Below, one piece after another: positions 11,402 to 23,435 of a stretch of DNA of 64,000 nucleotides. Every line of letters begins with the position of its first letter. Positions within the stretch are counted from its first letter, which is position 1. The DNA lies in NCBI GenBank assembly GCA_026120185.1, contig JANUWF010001468.1:124001-188000 (forward strand), written 5' to 3'. A program made the position numbers and the translations under genes. The DNA is from Voacanga thouarsii. Taxonomy: Eukaryota > Streptophyta > Magnoliopsida > Gentianales > Apocynaceae. The notes below the pieces were generated by a model. It searched no databases, was not told the origin of the DNA, and saw nothing but the letters and a program-made list of their open reading frames with translations.

Positions 11402-11599
11402 TTAATTACCAGTAGAGTTCCTCCCTAGAGGGCATTTTCCGGTTCCGCCAGCGCCAGGAATGTACGTGCACGGGGAGGGACCGGACGGCGGCAATGGACC
11501 CCGCGGCAGAGACTCCATATTCAGAGGTCTAATGGCTTCTGCCATGAAAATAAGGGACAAAACCAGTGCAAATATGAAAAGTTTGGTTTTGAGAGACAT
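11402..11599 (-). CDS. Small secreted peptide precursor with an SGPS-containing C-terminus
   Basis: This single-exon ORF encodes 65 residues. Residues 1-22 form a signal peptide: a basic N-terminus (MSLKTK), a hydrophobic core and a likely cut after AEA. The mature part is short and rich in Gly and Pro, with 'PPSGPSPCTYIPG' and a second cysteine at residue 56 (the first is Cys44), so one disulfide is possible. Layout and the SGPS motif recall PIP/PIPL-type and other secreted plant signalling peptides, but the cysteines are not typical of PIPs, so the family is not assigned. A TATA box lies about 75 bp upstream. The strong signal peptide and placed TATA support a real gene; no homologue was checked. 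Confidence 0.6.
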   Translation of the reverse strand: MSLKTKLFIFALVLSLIFMAEAIRPLNMESLPRGPLPPSGPSPCTYIPGAGGTGKCPLGRNSTGN

Positions 11600-11670
11600 T
11601 TTCTTCTCAAGCTCGAAGAGAGAACTAATGTTGACGGCGAAAGATGATAGGAGTTGGCAAACAGTGCCAT

Positions 11671-11682
11671 GTTTTTATAGCT
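11671..11682 (-). promoter_or_regulatory. TATA box of the secreted-peptide gene
   Basis: AGCTATAAAAAC on the minus strand, about 72 bp before the ATG at 11599. This predicts a 5' leader of roughly 40-45 bases. Confidence 0.6.
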
Positions 11683-11689
11683 AAATGCT

Positions 11690-12247
11690 GCTGGAATTTG
11701 TTGTTTATTATTTATTCATTTATTTATTGTTATACAATGCGCAATTAATACCTTTGACATTGCCCCATATGATACAGGCATGGAATTTTCATTTTGACGT
11801 TGGCACGATCACAATTCTTGCGTTTGAACTTTGAATTGAATAATAGATATTTCCATGTTATTTCTAAATAAAGGAAAATTCTTAAGTGAACTTGGTCCAC
11901 GGTCTTACTTGTGGAGGAGTTCACCAGAGGATGACATCTATTGTTGTGATTATTTTATTACAAATTTAAATTTCTTTTTTTTTCTTTTTGTCCTTACCCC
12001 TCAACCATAGTTAACTCTGGTTAAGTGAATCGTGTAAAAATTTGAAGTCTCTGCCAAATTTTTCGGAGCAAAATCAGATCTCTCTCTCTATTCTTTCCTT
12101 TTTGTCCACTCTCTCTCCCCCTACCCCGGACCACCAATTTACAGATCACTCTCTTTCTCTACCCTTCACTTTTTCTCGCTACACATCTCACTGGACAAAC
12201 TCCTTTCCTCCTCTCTCTCTTTCTTTCCGTCACTATATTCTTGAGGA
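11690..12247. other. Intergenic with a pyrimidine-rich stretch
   Basis: The stretch at 12080-12240 is dominated by CT and TCTC runs. The ORF across it (12042-12251) is low complexity and not credible. No gene is visible. Confidence 0.5.
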
Positions 12248-12255
12248 CTAGACGG

Positions 12256-13153
12256 TAGGACTGGCAATATTAAATACGACACACTAACACGACACGGTTA
12301 TAGTGGGTTAAGATTGAAATTTCACGAGTTCGAGTCAAAACAGGTCGACCCGTTTAACTTTAAATGTGTTCGGGTTATAAACGGTTCAATTTGTTTCAAC
12401 TCGCGAATCCATTTAACTTTTTTTAAATACTTATATTTAAATACCCTACAAATTTCACTATAAAAAATTAAATAATTTAATTTTTTTACATAAATTAATT
12501 GAATTAAATTTTATTATTTGAATTAATTAAATTGTTTGTGTGTCTATTTTATTTAATTATATGAAACCTCTTAAAGAAAATAAATGATATTAATGTGGCT
12601 ATTTGCTTGATATATGGTAAATGAATCATTGTTAATTAATTATTATTTAGTATTTATAATAATATTATTATTACAATAACTTTTAGTTAGAGAAAATAAT
12701 TTATTGAACAATCCAATTTTATTGCAAAACTATATTTATTTAGATTTTTAAAATTAAATCTTATGAATTTATTGAAATCTCTAAATATTTAGTTGGATGG
12801 TTTGTTGTTTTATTGATTATTTATGACTTTATATGTTGTTTTATTAGTTTTTTTTTTAAATTTTATATGGTTTAATTTGATTTTTAAAATTTTTTTGTGT
12901 AATGAGTGAATAGATTGGCGGGTTTAGTAGGTATTCGGGTTGGCAGGTTTAGTAATTATTTATTTAATTTTTATGTATAATCGTGTTATGTCATATCAAT
13001 CCGTTTTACAATACGAACACGACACGAAAATAAATGGGTTGACACGATACGACACGTTTATTAATCGAATTGTATTCGAATTGATTTGTCGTATGTAATT
13101 ATTCTAAGTTGACATGACTCGCCAATCTAAATACGACACGATTGTTACTCTTA
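12256..13153. mobile_element. Non-autonomous hAT element (898 bp)
   Basis: The termini are TAGGACTGGCAAT and, as reverse complement, TAAGAGTAACAAT (9 of 13 match). The flanking octamers are CTAGACGG (12248-12255) and CTAAACAG (13154-13161), 6 of 8 identical with both differences G/A transitions. Subterminal regions are full of 'ACGACACG' and 'CGGGTT' motifs in both orientations. The interior is AT-rich and noncoding. Confidence 0.7.
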
Positions 13154-13169
13154 CTAAACAGCAACGGCA

Positions 13170-13835
13170 ATGTGGACGGAATTCTAAGTAAAGCCAGAAC
13201 TCGCCAACATTTGCTAGATCTAACAGAGTTCATTATTCAACAACAAATCAGAATGCACATTACAGGAAAAACACGAGAGCAAAGTCTTAGTTTTAATTTT
13301 AGTTTGATAAGTCGTTAAACAACTTGTACGTGGGTATTCCATATTCCTTGTGCTATTTATTGCTATGGAAATTTTGATTCCCTTTCCCTCATTTTGATTT
13401 TTTATACTTAAGACCTTTATAACTTACTTTCTAAAAAAGTTTGTAAAAGATGTACTAAAAATAAATCTAGGGAGAGAATTAGAGGACAGGAGTGGTGCTT
13501 ATATGACAAAATTTTTAAATTTTCGGTATTGATTTTAGAAAAATGAAAATTTCGTAAGAAAAATTAGAGATTTGGAAGAAAGGAAAATCATAGGTAGCAA
13601 AGTTTTTGCATGTGTAAGTTGATATAATTATAGAGGGAATAATCCTATTTCCATTCAAATATAATTACTTAATTAATTAAAAGACAACTTATGAAAGTAA
13701 ATCCTATATCATTCATTTTTATTGCTTCCTTCATATTTCAAACAATTTTTTCTTTTTTTTTTTTTAACTTGACAAAACTCAACTTATATATATATTCTTT
13801 ACACTTTTCGTATCTTTTGTCTTTATGAGAAAAGG
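13170..13835. other. Intergenic, no recognisable feature
   Basis: AT-rich sequence with no coding signal. A (TA)n stretch lies near 13784-13796. Confidence 0.45.
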
Positions 13836-13839
13836 AGAA

Positions 13840-14475
13840 AAGTAAAGAGCTTTCAAGCTTTACATTTTGCACAAAACACAAAAGGAAAAGAAAAATTAAG
13901 AAAAGAAAAGAGCTTTAAGGCTTTATATTTTACAGAGTAAAAAACAAAAAAAAAAAAGAAAAGAAAAGATCAACAATGTTTGAGGCTTTACACTTTTCTC
14001 AAAAAAAAAAGGAAAAGAAAAGAGCTGTTAAAGCTTTATATTTTGCCCAAAAAACAAAAGGAAAAGAAAAGAAAAGAGAAACAATGTTTGTTTTATTGGG
14101 CCTAAAAAGAGACACAAATGCTTCTGACTAAAAAAAATGAACACGTGCAACAAGTCATTTTCTTATAAAAAATAAAACACACAAAAAAGCAAAGAAAAAC
14201 AATGTTTAAAGCTTTATATTTTGCAAAAAAAAAATAAAAAAAAGAAAAGAAAACAACTTTTTCTTTTTTTAAAAATATTGATAAGAAAATAACAGTCGCT
14301 ACCTGAAGGTGTAGGACTCATATTTTAAGAGAAATTTAAATTTGGGACATTAGTGTAGAACTTTAATATTAATCATTTTGGTAAACTCAATAAATAAAAT
14401 AAAAGTAAAATAAAAGATCTTTTAAAGCTTTACATTTTATCCCAAAAAAAAGAAAAAAAAAAAAGAAAACATCGT
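13840..14475. repeat. Diverged minisatellite: 'gctttatattttgc + A/G-rich' units
   Basis: At least six irregular units combine 'GCTTTAYATTTTGC' or variants with a purine tract such as AAAGGAAAAGAAAAG. Cores lie near 13853, 13917, 13982, 14031, 14210 and 14423. Two units also share 'AAACAATGTTTG..', and two copies of an 'AGAGAYACAAATGSTY' segment follow (14108 and 14495). Unit lengths vary from about 50 to 190 bp. Confidence 0.55.
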
Positions 14476-14479
14476 TTGT

Positions 14480-14565
14480 TTTAGTGGTCTAGAGAAAAGA
14501 CACAAATGGTCATTACTATCAAAATTCAACAGTGCAAAACACAACTTCTGTTTTCTATATTATAA

Positions 14566-14608
<43 letters not shown>

Positions 14609-15600
14609 GGTAAAACATGTAAAATTTTATATTCAATGAATTGAACAAATTTAAAGAATAAAGTTCAAAAAATAGAAATAAATTATAAAAATTTATGTTA
14701 TTCTTACTCCCTAAAATAATTAATTTTGTTGGTCATTTAATTTGCACTTGTTTTTTTCTTTAGAATTTGTACGCCAAAAGCGGATTCTAAACGTGAAAAT
14801 TTGTGTGTGGAAGAAAGATGAGTAGTTAGAGATATAAGAATTGTGCAAAGCACACTTTTTTTGTTTTGTTTGAATTATTCATAACAATATATTTTTCTTA
14901 CATGAAGATGTCAAATCATAAATAAAAACCAACCAATTTTTTTTTTCTAAAAAAATACCCATCAACCAGTTAATTGAAAAATATGAAGAGAATTAAGACA
15001 AGCTACATTTACGCGAATGCATTAGCCAAGTTTTATAGGATTATAAACCTATTCATTTTATCAAGTAGTAATAAAATTTTGACATTTTTTCTTTAAAAAA
15101 AAAAACTTCATATGAATCCCAATTATTTAAAGAAAAACCAGATGGTAATTAGAAGTTAATTAGAACTTGCATTAACAAAAGAACTAAGTAGGTATGAAAT
15201 AAAAAAATAAAAAAAAACTTGAAGTTTGGGGTTATATTACGTGAAAGAATATGTTATAAAATTATACTTTCAATATTTTTAAAAAATTATTAAAAATATG
15301 AAATTAAGATAAAATTTAGAAAATTGAAACGTGGCTAAGAAAGGAGAAATGAGGAACAATTTAATGGTTGGAAGCTCAGCCAGAAAACACATGGAATCGG
15401 ATAATCTTAATTATCCGAAATTTGTGGTTTTCGACAGAAACTTTAGATAGGCATCCATCATGTTTCATGGTCTTCAGGTCTTCTGAAGTGGGCCCAGCAA
15501 ATTGGGACGCATGTTTAGCGGAGTCCACGATATGAAAAAATCAGCCTCACACAACTTGTAGCCCTTCTTTATTCGCACTGTTGAGAGATAGGCGGCGTCA
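14480..15600. other. Intergenic with a (TA)n microsatellite
   Basis: The microsatellite at about 14567-14605 is the only clear feature. The rest is AT-rich with no coding signal. Confidence 0.45.
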
Positions 15601-15606
15601 CTGTTT

Positions 15607-16027
15607 CATCCGTATATAAATAATTCGACTTAATTATTAAAATTATATATATTAAAAAATTTTATAATTTTATAATAAAAATATTTATTATACTTTTTTA
15701 AATCTTTTTATTATCTTTCTCACCTCATTAATTTAAATTACATTACCTCTTTAATTATATCACTCTAATAATTACACGTCTCTCCTCTTTTCACCCATAT
15801 TATTTCATTAAATTACACTTTTAACTATTTTAATGGGATAATATAATTTTATCATTGATTAAAATAATTTTAATATAGATAATTGTAATACTAATTAATT
15901 GATACAAAATTGTGTTAAGGGTAAAATTAGAAAAAAATAATTAAATATAATATACATTTAGAAAGTGGACAATTATTTTTAGACAAATCAAAAAAAAATT
16001 AAACCAATTATTTGTGGACGGAGTGAA
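15607..16027. mobile_element. Probable Stowaway/Tc1-mariner-like MITE
   Basis: The right end, read as reverse complement, contains CACTCCGTCCACAAATAATT, close to the 'CTCCCTCCGTCC' terminus of plant Stowaway MITEs. The left end has the weaker match TTTCATCCGTATATAAATAA. The interior is AT-rich and noncoding. Exact termini and the TA duplication could not be fixed. Confidence 0.45.
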
Positions 16028-16252
16028 TATTTGATAGTGATTATCCTCACAGTTAAGGTTTGTCTTCTGAGTTAAGGTCAGATCAAAGTCGTTCAGTTAA
16101 GACTTGAGACATATCTCAAATTTATCTAATTTATCAGAATTATGAAATCGATCAACAGATTCGTTCGTAAAAAAATATTACTCTAAATGTGAAATTTTCA
16201 TATTTTCTCTTTTTTTTATTAAATAAGTAATTAATCATATAAACTGGAGAAT

Positions 16253-16415
16253 TGGTTACAATCAGAGTATTCAGTCCAATCTCTATCAAAGAGAACTTTG
16301 GGTGGGCAGACGAAGGGAGGGGCCTGGGGTATTAGTTACAATCAGAGTATTCAATCCCGCTTCTATCACAGAAAACATCGCGTGGGGAGACCGGCGGAGG
16401 AGGAGTGGGAGGGCC
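16253..16415 (+). repeat. Diverged tandem duplication (about 80 bp unit)
   Basis: 'TTACAATCAGAGTATTCART' occurs at about 16256 and again at 16335. Each is followed by a related segment with 'TCTATCAMAGARAAC' and a G-rich end. The region is more GC-rich than its flanks. Function unknown. Confidence 0.5.
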
Positions 16416-16419
16416 ACAT

Positions 16420-17350
16420 TTGCATTTTTCAAAATATTAGATTAGGATGAAAATGTGTGTTTCGTATTTGATAAGCTTCAGAATTTAATTTTTTACTGCG
16501 TGAAAAGAAAAAAAGAAAAAAAATTAGAGGAGGGAATTAATAATTGAGTGTTTATTTCATACTTAAAGGGCACAAGAAGGAAAAGAAAACATAAGGGGTT
16601 GGATCACTTATACTTTCAAAAAACCAAATAAAAGTTAGATGCACTATATAGGAATGCTTATAAGTTATCAAGTATTAAATATTAAAAATTTACTGTAATT
16701 TGCATAGAAAATGAAAATTAAAAAGAGACATATAGAATTATTATAATTGTTAATCGTATAATAAAGAATACATATATATATATATATATATTATTCTATA
16801 CTTCCTCCATCCAAATTTGAAAGCGATTAAATGTATGATTAATGTAGCTGACATTTCTGTGAAAGCAATCTTGCATGTAAGGAAAGTCATGAAAATTTTC
16901 TCTTGAAGTGTCGCCATCGTTATAGTTAGTATGAAAGGGAAGTATAAATACCAAATGAAGTTTGAGACCTACTGGGCACAAATTTGATTGAAACAGACTT
17001 TTCGTGTACATGTTTTATTTTGCAAGATGCAGAATCAAGTAAAGCCCAGATATATTTGATTTGACCATATCAATGCATGCAAAAAATTGTGGTTAAAACA
17101 AACAATAATGGTTTTTAGAGGCTACCATATTTTGCCTAGTTTTTCTTCATTCTTTGAGTTTAACAACACTTGATGGACATCCACAACAATATTGTGAATT
17201 GTGCAATTAAAAATCTATCAGGTCAAATATATTAATACTGATTGTTAATAAAGCATACCATTTCCTTTTCGCACTACCTTGGTGGCTTTATCAAAACAAA
17301 AAAAAAAAAAAAAAGGAATACAACTTCTAGTGCGAACATGCTAAATATTA
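16420..17350. other. Intergenic, no recognisable feature
   Basis: AT-rich, with (TA)n at about 16769-16790. The small minus-strand ORF at 16796-17011 has no recognisable homology. Confidence 0.45.
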
Positions 17351-17359
17351 TAATTTGGA

Positions 17360-18419
17360 CAAGGGCGAAGCTAGGATTTGAAAGTAAAAAATTTTAATGC
17401 AAAAAGCAGCATCTTCTTCCAGTGAACATTCTAATGAAGGAAAAAGTTTTAGCCAATGAATTTGAAATAAATTGGTATGGCTCAAACTTCATATATGCTC
17501 GGCAAATTTCATTTTGTTGATTAATAGGATAATCACAAATTTGTAGGTATTTTCCAAGAGCACGAATTAAAGATTTGAAAGGAGCGGATTTTTTAACAAC
17601 ATTTTTAACATCAATCTCCAAATTTGAAGCTGCATTTGTGCCCTATATATAGATTGTGTTCCTTCATCATTTTTCTCTTTCTCTTCAATAAGGCAATAGT
17701 TTTTTTCTTAGACATCTTTCAACCTAGAAAAATTATAAAAAATCATTATAAACAATTATAAAAAATCATCACTCAAAGCAAAACAAAAAAACTAAACACT
17801 ATAGCAAATTAGCAATTAATTTTGGCACAACTATAACTGTCAACTACTCTTCTTTATAACTAACAATATAGAAAGTAATCATATTTATTACTCCACAAAT
17901 AATCATAATTATTACCAAAAAAATCAATAGAACAGAGGACATAGAATTACAAAGCTAAATATATGATTTTAAAAAACCCCAAATGTGAGATTGAGACAAA
18001 TTTTAGATACCTTTTGACGTTTGTCAAGCTCTCTATTTCGATCGTTTTTCATGGGCCTGCTGCAACATTGAAATCGGAGAGAGAAAAAGAGAAGAAGATG
18101 GAGGGATGAAGGTAAAAAGGAAAAAAGTAAAATTGTGAAAGTAAGATAGTTGAGGGGAAAGAAAGAGTTAAAAAAAATGTTTGAGAATTGTGTATTAGAG
18201 AAGCATCTTCTCCTTGTCTTTTTTATCTTCTCGTGTAAACATCAAAAGACAAGAGAATAAGTAAAGTGTACAATTTTAACTTTTGAATATATACACAATA
18301 TATAAAATTTGGGAATAAGATTTAGGAGGGGCCAAACTATATCATACATATATATTCCTAGAGAAACGTAAAAAGCCTGGTGCCATGCGCCCCCCTCCCA
18401 GCCCCCTCCTCCGCCACTG
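17360..18419 (-). mobile_element. Tip100-type hAT element, non-autonomous
   Basis: Termini are CAAGGGCGAAG and, as reverse complement, CAGTGGCGGAG. Both resemble the 11-bp CAGGGGCGGAG terminus of Tip100-like hAT elements. The flanking octamers AATTTGGA (17352-17359) and AATCTGGA (18420-18427) differ at one position, as expected for an 8-bp hAT duplication. The element is 1060 bp and keeps a piece of the transposase N-terminus on the minus strand, so its 5' end is on the right. Confidence 0.8.
17394..17640 (-). pseudogene. Transposase N-terminal fragment (TTF-type zinc finger hAT family)
   Basis: An open stretch of about 75 codons contains 'YPINQQNEICRAYMKFEPYQ'. This resembles the conserved 'YxxNxRDEIRRAYxxKGPxQP' block upstream of the TTF zinc finger in plant Tip100-like transposases. 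It ends after this block, and the zinc finger, DUF4371-like and dimerisation parts are absent. It agrees with the Tip100 call made from the ends alone. Confidence 0.6.
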
Positions 18420-18427
18420 AATCTGGA

Positions 18428-18891
18428 AGTTAGAAATGACAATTAATACTTGTAGGATAGTTGTTCAATTGATTCAAAATATGCTTTATAATCAAGCAGT
18501 AGGTGATCTAAGTTCAATTTGCATCTTTATCTTTAAAAAGAAAATACATCTCAAAATTTCTAGAGTATACTCCTTTCTTTTCATCTTTTATGTGTTGAAA
18601 CATTAATAGATATGTGACAGATTAGGTCTCAAAATTTTGGAGTATGAATTCTTCACTTTTTTGCTCATGTTCATGTGTTATATAAAAAAAGAAAAATTAA
18701 CAGATATGTGATAGTTTAGTTCTCAAAATTTTAGACTACAAATCGTTTACTTTTTTGTATATTAAGCAAACGAGAATATGAATGGAACTAAAAGATTATT
18801 GTTTAATAAAATATGCTTCTAATAAATCAAGCCATCACTTAACAATCACTTTTGAAGTATGAAAGAGTATTGATAAATGCAACGTGTCTTA
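18428..18891. other. Intergenic with a short diverged duplication
   Basis: A segment containing 'ATATGTGAYAGWTTAGKTCTCAAAATTTT' occurs at about 18609 and 18704. No gene is visible. Confidence 0.4.
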
Positions 18892-18900
18892 ATCATAATT

Positions 18901-19067
18901 GGAAAAATTCGCTGATTTAGTCTCTAAACTATTTTATTTTCTAATGTTTGTTTTTCGATTTTTTTATCCCTAAACTATTTTCGTTTTACCAACTTGGTCC
19001 TTCCCAATAGTTTTCTAGCTAATTTCTGTCGACGTTTACAATTTTTTAGGGGTAAAATTAGAAATCC
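18901..19067 (+). repeat. MULE left terminal inverted repeat
   Basis: About 167 bp, the inverted partner of 23261-23435. Identity is clear by eye to 'AGGGGTAAAA..AAATCCA', where the LTR-like insertion begins. Confidence 0.85.
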
Positions 19068-19068
19068 A

Positions 19069-21290
19069 TGTAACACACCTACTAAAAGTACAGCGGAAGT
19101 ATATCAACACCAAGTGTTGCCCCGTCCAGTTACCCAGATAAGGGGTCTTTATAACGGAAATCAACAGAGTATACAAGTCCAGATTCATACAACAACCCAT
19201 ACTGATAATCAAGTGCACACAAGTAATAAAGAATTTCATACATGAAAGTTTTCATTCAACCTTAATAATAAGGTACATTATCCAAAAAGGGAAACGTCTG
19301 AACCTTTCTGCTGTCACTGTGGTATCGTCCTCTATCCTTAGACCTTTTCAACTCCGAATCCTACAAAAGGGTAAGGTAAAAGATACGTGTGAGTGAAAAA
19401 TCACTCAGTGAGTCCCGTGTGTGCTAATGTTTTATTAAAGAAGTAGAGTACACAAAACTTTTATGAAATAACATATCATTTGTTCATTAGAAATGAATCC
19501 AAAACTCTTTAATGAAGAGTGTATTCAGAATTCAATAATTTTTAAAAAAAAGGTGTTTCAACTTTCAAATCATTGCCCCATTTTTTTTCCAATCACAGGC
19601 ACTTCTCCAACAGAAGGTCGGCCTGTATGCAAGTCCCGCAGTCCTTGCCTTCGGCTACACAGTCTCTTGTGACGGGATTGCACCTTACAGCACGTCACCC
19701 GTGTTATGCCGGAACAATGAACAGCATACAAATGTACCTCATCTTGCACTTAGGGATCTTTTACTTGCCACCATAAGCCAGGGGTCCTAATCCTAACGTC
19801 AATCACCATCGAGGTGGCAAAGGATTGAACACACCGAGTGTACTCGCCCGGTATCATGTGAACAATCCACCATCATAATCAATAGGCAATTGCCAGGCTC
19901 AAAACGGCTAGCCAGGACGACTCATCTCAATGTCCTGTCACCTTGTTTGGAGTAAGACAATCCCCAAAATTGATCAAGTTATTTGGGGTTGTTTATCTCT
20001 AATATGGGCTAGCACAAAGATCAAAGTCCTTACTGAGTACTCAACGTCACCAATACTAAACCCATTTGGCTGATCAGGCCAGAGGGTTATCTGTTCATAT
20101 AGAATTTTCATATTAAAACAGTTTTGGGGCAAAACAGCATTTTTCCAAAATCATGTTGAAACCAAGTAAAGGGTTCTATTCACACATCAAAACGTGTTCC
20201 CATGAGTAACCGGGTCATTTTTCCCGTACTCGATCACAAAATTCATTTTCAAGGATATTCAGGTCATTTTATCGATACCCGATTTTTAAAAGATTTTCCG
20301 AAAGTATTCGAGTCATTTTACCTTTACCCGATTTGAGAAATATTCATAAGAGTTTCAATAAGGATATTTCGGCCATTTACCGAATACCCGAGTTCTAAAG
20401 GTTTTCATAAAATATTCTAATAAAGACATTTGGAATATTTTCTAAATACTCGATTCCAAAAAGGAACTCATTTAAGGAAATCCAGAATTCTAATCTAAAA
20501 AGAGGATTAAATTCAATATTTCCAAACATATTTCTATAAAATGTTCCAAACGGTAAATAATATAGCATTTCATGAAAAAATAATGCACACTAACTTTAAA
20601 AGAGTTTTAGAAATCCAAGGGACTCACCTCGTATCCTAAGCAATCATTTTCGTTCATGGCCGTTTAACCTTCATTTCTACCGTTCTTTATGTTTCGTTGA
20701 CCGTTTATCGTTAAACTTACATCAAACATCGTTTTCGGGTCAATTCGTGTTTAGCCGAAAAATAGCTGACGTGCCCGACGGTTAGCCGACGTTCAACCGT
20801 CGTTTAGCCGATGGGGCCGACGGTTAGCCGACGAGGCCGATGATTAGCTGTCGGTCAAGAAAAACTTTTAACTTTCGTTCGCGTCGTTTTTCCGTCGTTT
20901 GATCAATTTTTTCGTTTTCCTTTTTCCACATCCTTCCTCTCTTCACAAACAAGGGATTCACTTTATGTTTTCCCCAATTAATTTATCCAAAATCACATAA
21001 GTAGTCACCCTTAAGTCCATTCATTTTTGGATTACTTTCTGAAATTTCACTGGTTTGATACACCATTTTGTTTTATATATAACTTTCAATTTATAACTCC
21101 GATTTGGCTCTATGATATACCAAAATGACCGTAAGACTCTTAAATTTAATTCAGTATAGGTTGTTTTTAGAGTTTTGATTCCAGTATTATGGTACTGGGC
21201 AAAAACAGCCTCAATAGTTTTGATTTAGTTTCATTATTCATTCTTTCCTTAACATTCTGCAATTTTCCAGTTTGACACCCTAACTTGTTT
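19069..21290 (-). mobile_element. LTR-like insertion inside the MULE
   Basis: On the minus strand the sequence ends ...GGTGTGTTACA at 19069, a common end of plant gypsy LTRs. It also contains a 'CACTGAGTGATTTTTCACTC' block (about 19390) often found in such LTRs. No PBS, polypurine tract or coding domain was found, and the right boundary and the target duplication could not be fixed, so it may be a truncated or solo LTR. It includes a GC-rich cluster of 'TTAGCCGACG' repeats at about 20755-20865. Confidence 0.45.
20755..20865 (+). repeat. Cluster of TTAGCCGACG-type short repeats
   Basis: The motif 'GCCGACG' or 'GCCGATG' recurs at least six times in about 110 bp, mostly after TTA ('GTTAGCCGACG'). 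Composition is far more GC-rich than the surrounding DNA. Confidence 0.6.
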
Positions 21291-21309
21291 TGCCCATAAC
21301 TTTCATAAT

Positions 21310-21681
21310 AACTGGTTGAAAACTGGACTACAACCGGTAGTGCCTCCTTTGAAGCTTAGACTACCAAGTAGGCCAAAAACAAAGAGGAAATTGGAAGCTG
21401 ATAAGAAAAAATGTAAGGTGACTGAAAGTAGGCTTAGAAAGGTGACAAGAAAGGACTTTAATATTTGTAAGTGTAGGATTTGTAGGTTGGCAGGACATAA
21501 TGCAAGAAAATATCCACGAAAACGTGATGCAGGTAATAGTAGAGCAAGAAATAGGGCCCAACCATCAGCTAAAAGTCATTATGGACACAACTTGAATAAG
21601 TGTGAAAAGCATAGATTATTGGGCCATACTAGAAGGTGTTGTAAGAAAGTAAAATTGAATACCAGTCAACTAACAAACTAA
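21310..21681 (+). pseudogene. MuDR-like transposase C-terminal fragment
   Basis: The 3' end of the transposase frame remains. It holds the proline-rich linker 'LKLRLPSRPKTKRK', which matches the 'LPGRPKKKRRKE' element before the zinc knuckle of plant MULE transposases, then a decayed CCHC-type knuckle ('CKCRICRLAGHNARKYPRK', last Cys lost) and a second cysteine/histidine block. The catalytic DDE and SWIM domains are missing. The frame ends at TAA 21679-21681. Confidence 0.75.
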
Positions 21682-23260
21682 GAAGGTCATTCGACATAGC
21701 AATCAGAAATAATAGTTGTTTAAAATCAACCAAAACAACTCTCAGGTAAACTGCATGCAATTAGCTAATGCCAATTCCATTTCTTCAATCAATGGTCAAT
21801 GGTCCCTGTGCCTAGCAATTGTGTATTTTTTTTGTTTACGCCTTATTTGTTTCATTTACAATAAGCTTCCATGAAGATAGAACATTGTAGCAATAAGAAT
21901 GAATGTGTTTGGAATTTATTTTGTAAGATGATTCCTCATCCCTTATTAGCCAACAAGAAGCTTCTGCATTTGGGAACTGTCTTTTTGTTATTATATTGTT
22001 AGGCAAAACAAAAAAAATCAAAATACTTTTTGTAAATGTGTTATGAACTTGGTAGTTTTGATCTTTTGTGAAAAATATCCAATTTTAAGTATGTGCAGGA
22101 GGGATGATGTGTTGATGGATGATATAATATGTTAGATATTTGGAAATAGATATGGCTTTTGGATATTAATGGTGCATTTGTACTAAGTTTATACTTGGTA
22201 CATATGCTTGGCTCTAGGTTTACACCTGCTTGGTTCTAGGTGTCAAAATGGAGCATATATTTTGTGCTTCAGAAAGAATGGTATTATAGTGGGATGGCAG
22301 TAAGAATAAATAATGGTTGCTTGATTTGCATAGCCATATTATCTGTAGTTGCAGGAATTGCAAAATAGTTTTCTATGGTTCCATTACTAGTAATCGCAAA
22401 CAGTTTTTGTATTGTTCCACAGTTCGTATTTCTTTTCACATATTTCTATTACACTTGGTCCATATAAAGGACTTAAAATATAATACCATTTCATTTATTA
22501 ACAAAGTACAATCGACAATACAATATATTGCTTAAGCTTACATTGCAAAGTTTAAGCTTAACCGAACAAAATAGAAGCAAAAATAGATAGTAGCTATATT
22601 ACAACTTCCAGCATATGCTATATTACACAGACAGTAGCTATATCTTAAAACATAGTGCTATACATCCAACATAAGCCCATCGAAGCTATGCTACATCTTG
22701 ACAAGCCATAAGATCAACACAATGAAATATGCTACTTATAGTGCATTTTGGTAGAACTGTGTCTTTCTTAATTGGTTGTTTCTTTCCTTTTCCAACTTGC
22801 TCCTTTCCTCTTCCAGTTTTCTCACTTTCCTTAATAGTCCACAGATCACAATAGTTTATCTGGGAGGTATTTTTCTTCAAGTACACCTAACTGGAGAAGT
22901 ATTTCAGCCATACTTTATGTTTGCACCCAAAGAAGCATCATCCCAGATTCTACTCCGTCCAAGATATCCTCAATACTAGAGTTGAACCACAATAGCACAA
23001 AGAAGATGGACTTGAAGACCTCACCAAATATGCACTTTGAGATCTCGCTCACGATGCACTTATGGACCTTGCATTTCTGTCCATGGAGATCCAAAAAGAT
23101 GAAGTCATTTCTTGATTTGTGTCAAATTTCCTCCTAACCTTTGTAATTCCTTGTTCTTCAACAAATTTTTTTGGCTTGTAGTTAGTTGGTGAATGGAGAA
23201 AAATGAAAATATGAAGCCTCCTCACATGACCAAATACATTTTGGAGGGGAAGAAGTGGAT

Positions 23261-23435
23261 TTTCACTTTTACCCCTAAAAAATGTGAAGGTCAATGGAAA
23301 TCAGTTGGAAAACTATTTGAAAGGACCAAATTGGTAAAACAAAAATAATTTGGAGATTAAAAAAGCGAGAAACAAATATTAGGGACCAAAATAACCAAAC
23401 TAAAATAGTTTAGTGATGAAATGGGCAAATTTTCC
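23261..23435 (-). repeat. MULE right terminal inverted repeat
   Basis: Inverted partner of 18901-19067. The 9-bp duplication ATCACGATT follows immediately at 23436. Confidence 0.85.

Larger units (their letters stand above)
18901..23435 (+). mobile_element. Mutator-like element (MULE), 4.5 kb, degenerate
   Basis: Long terminal inverted repeats of about 165-175 bp start GGAAAAATTCGC at 18901 and, as reverse complement, GGAAAATTTGCCC at 23435. Both contain the 'CTAAACTATTTTA' and 'TTTTACCAAYTTGGTCCTT' motifs usual in plant MULE ends. The 9-bp flanks ATCATAATT (18892-18900) and ATCACGATT (23436-23444) match at 7 of 9 positions, the expected Mutator duplication length. Inside are only the last part of a MuDR-type transposase (21310-21681) and, directly after the left TIR, an LTR-like insertion (19069 onward). 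The rest, 21690-23250, is AT-rich 3' sequence without recognisable coding content. Confidence 0.85.

Noticed and set aside
17360..18419. Helitron or LINE origin
   Set aside because: Tip100-type 11-bp ends, an 8-bp target duplication and a hAT transposase fragment explain the sequence better.
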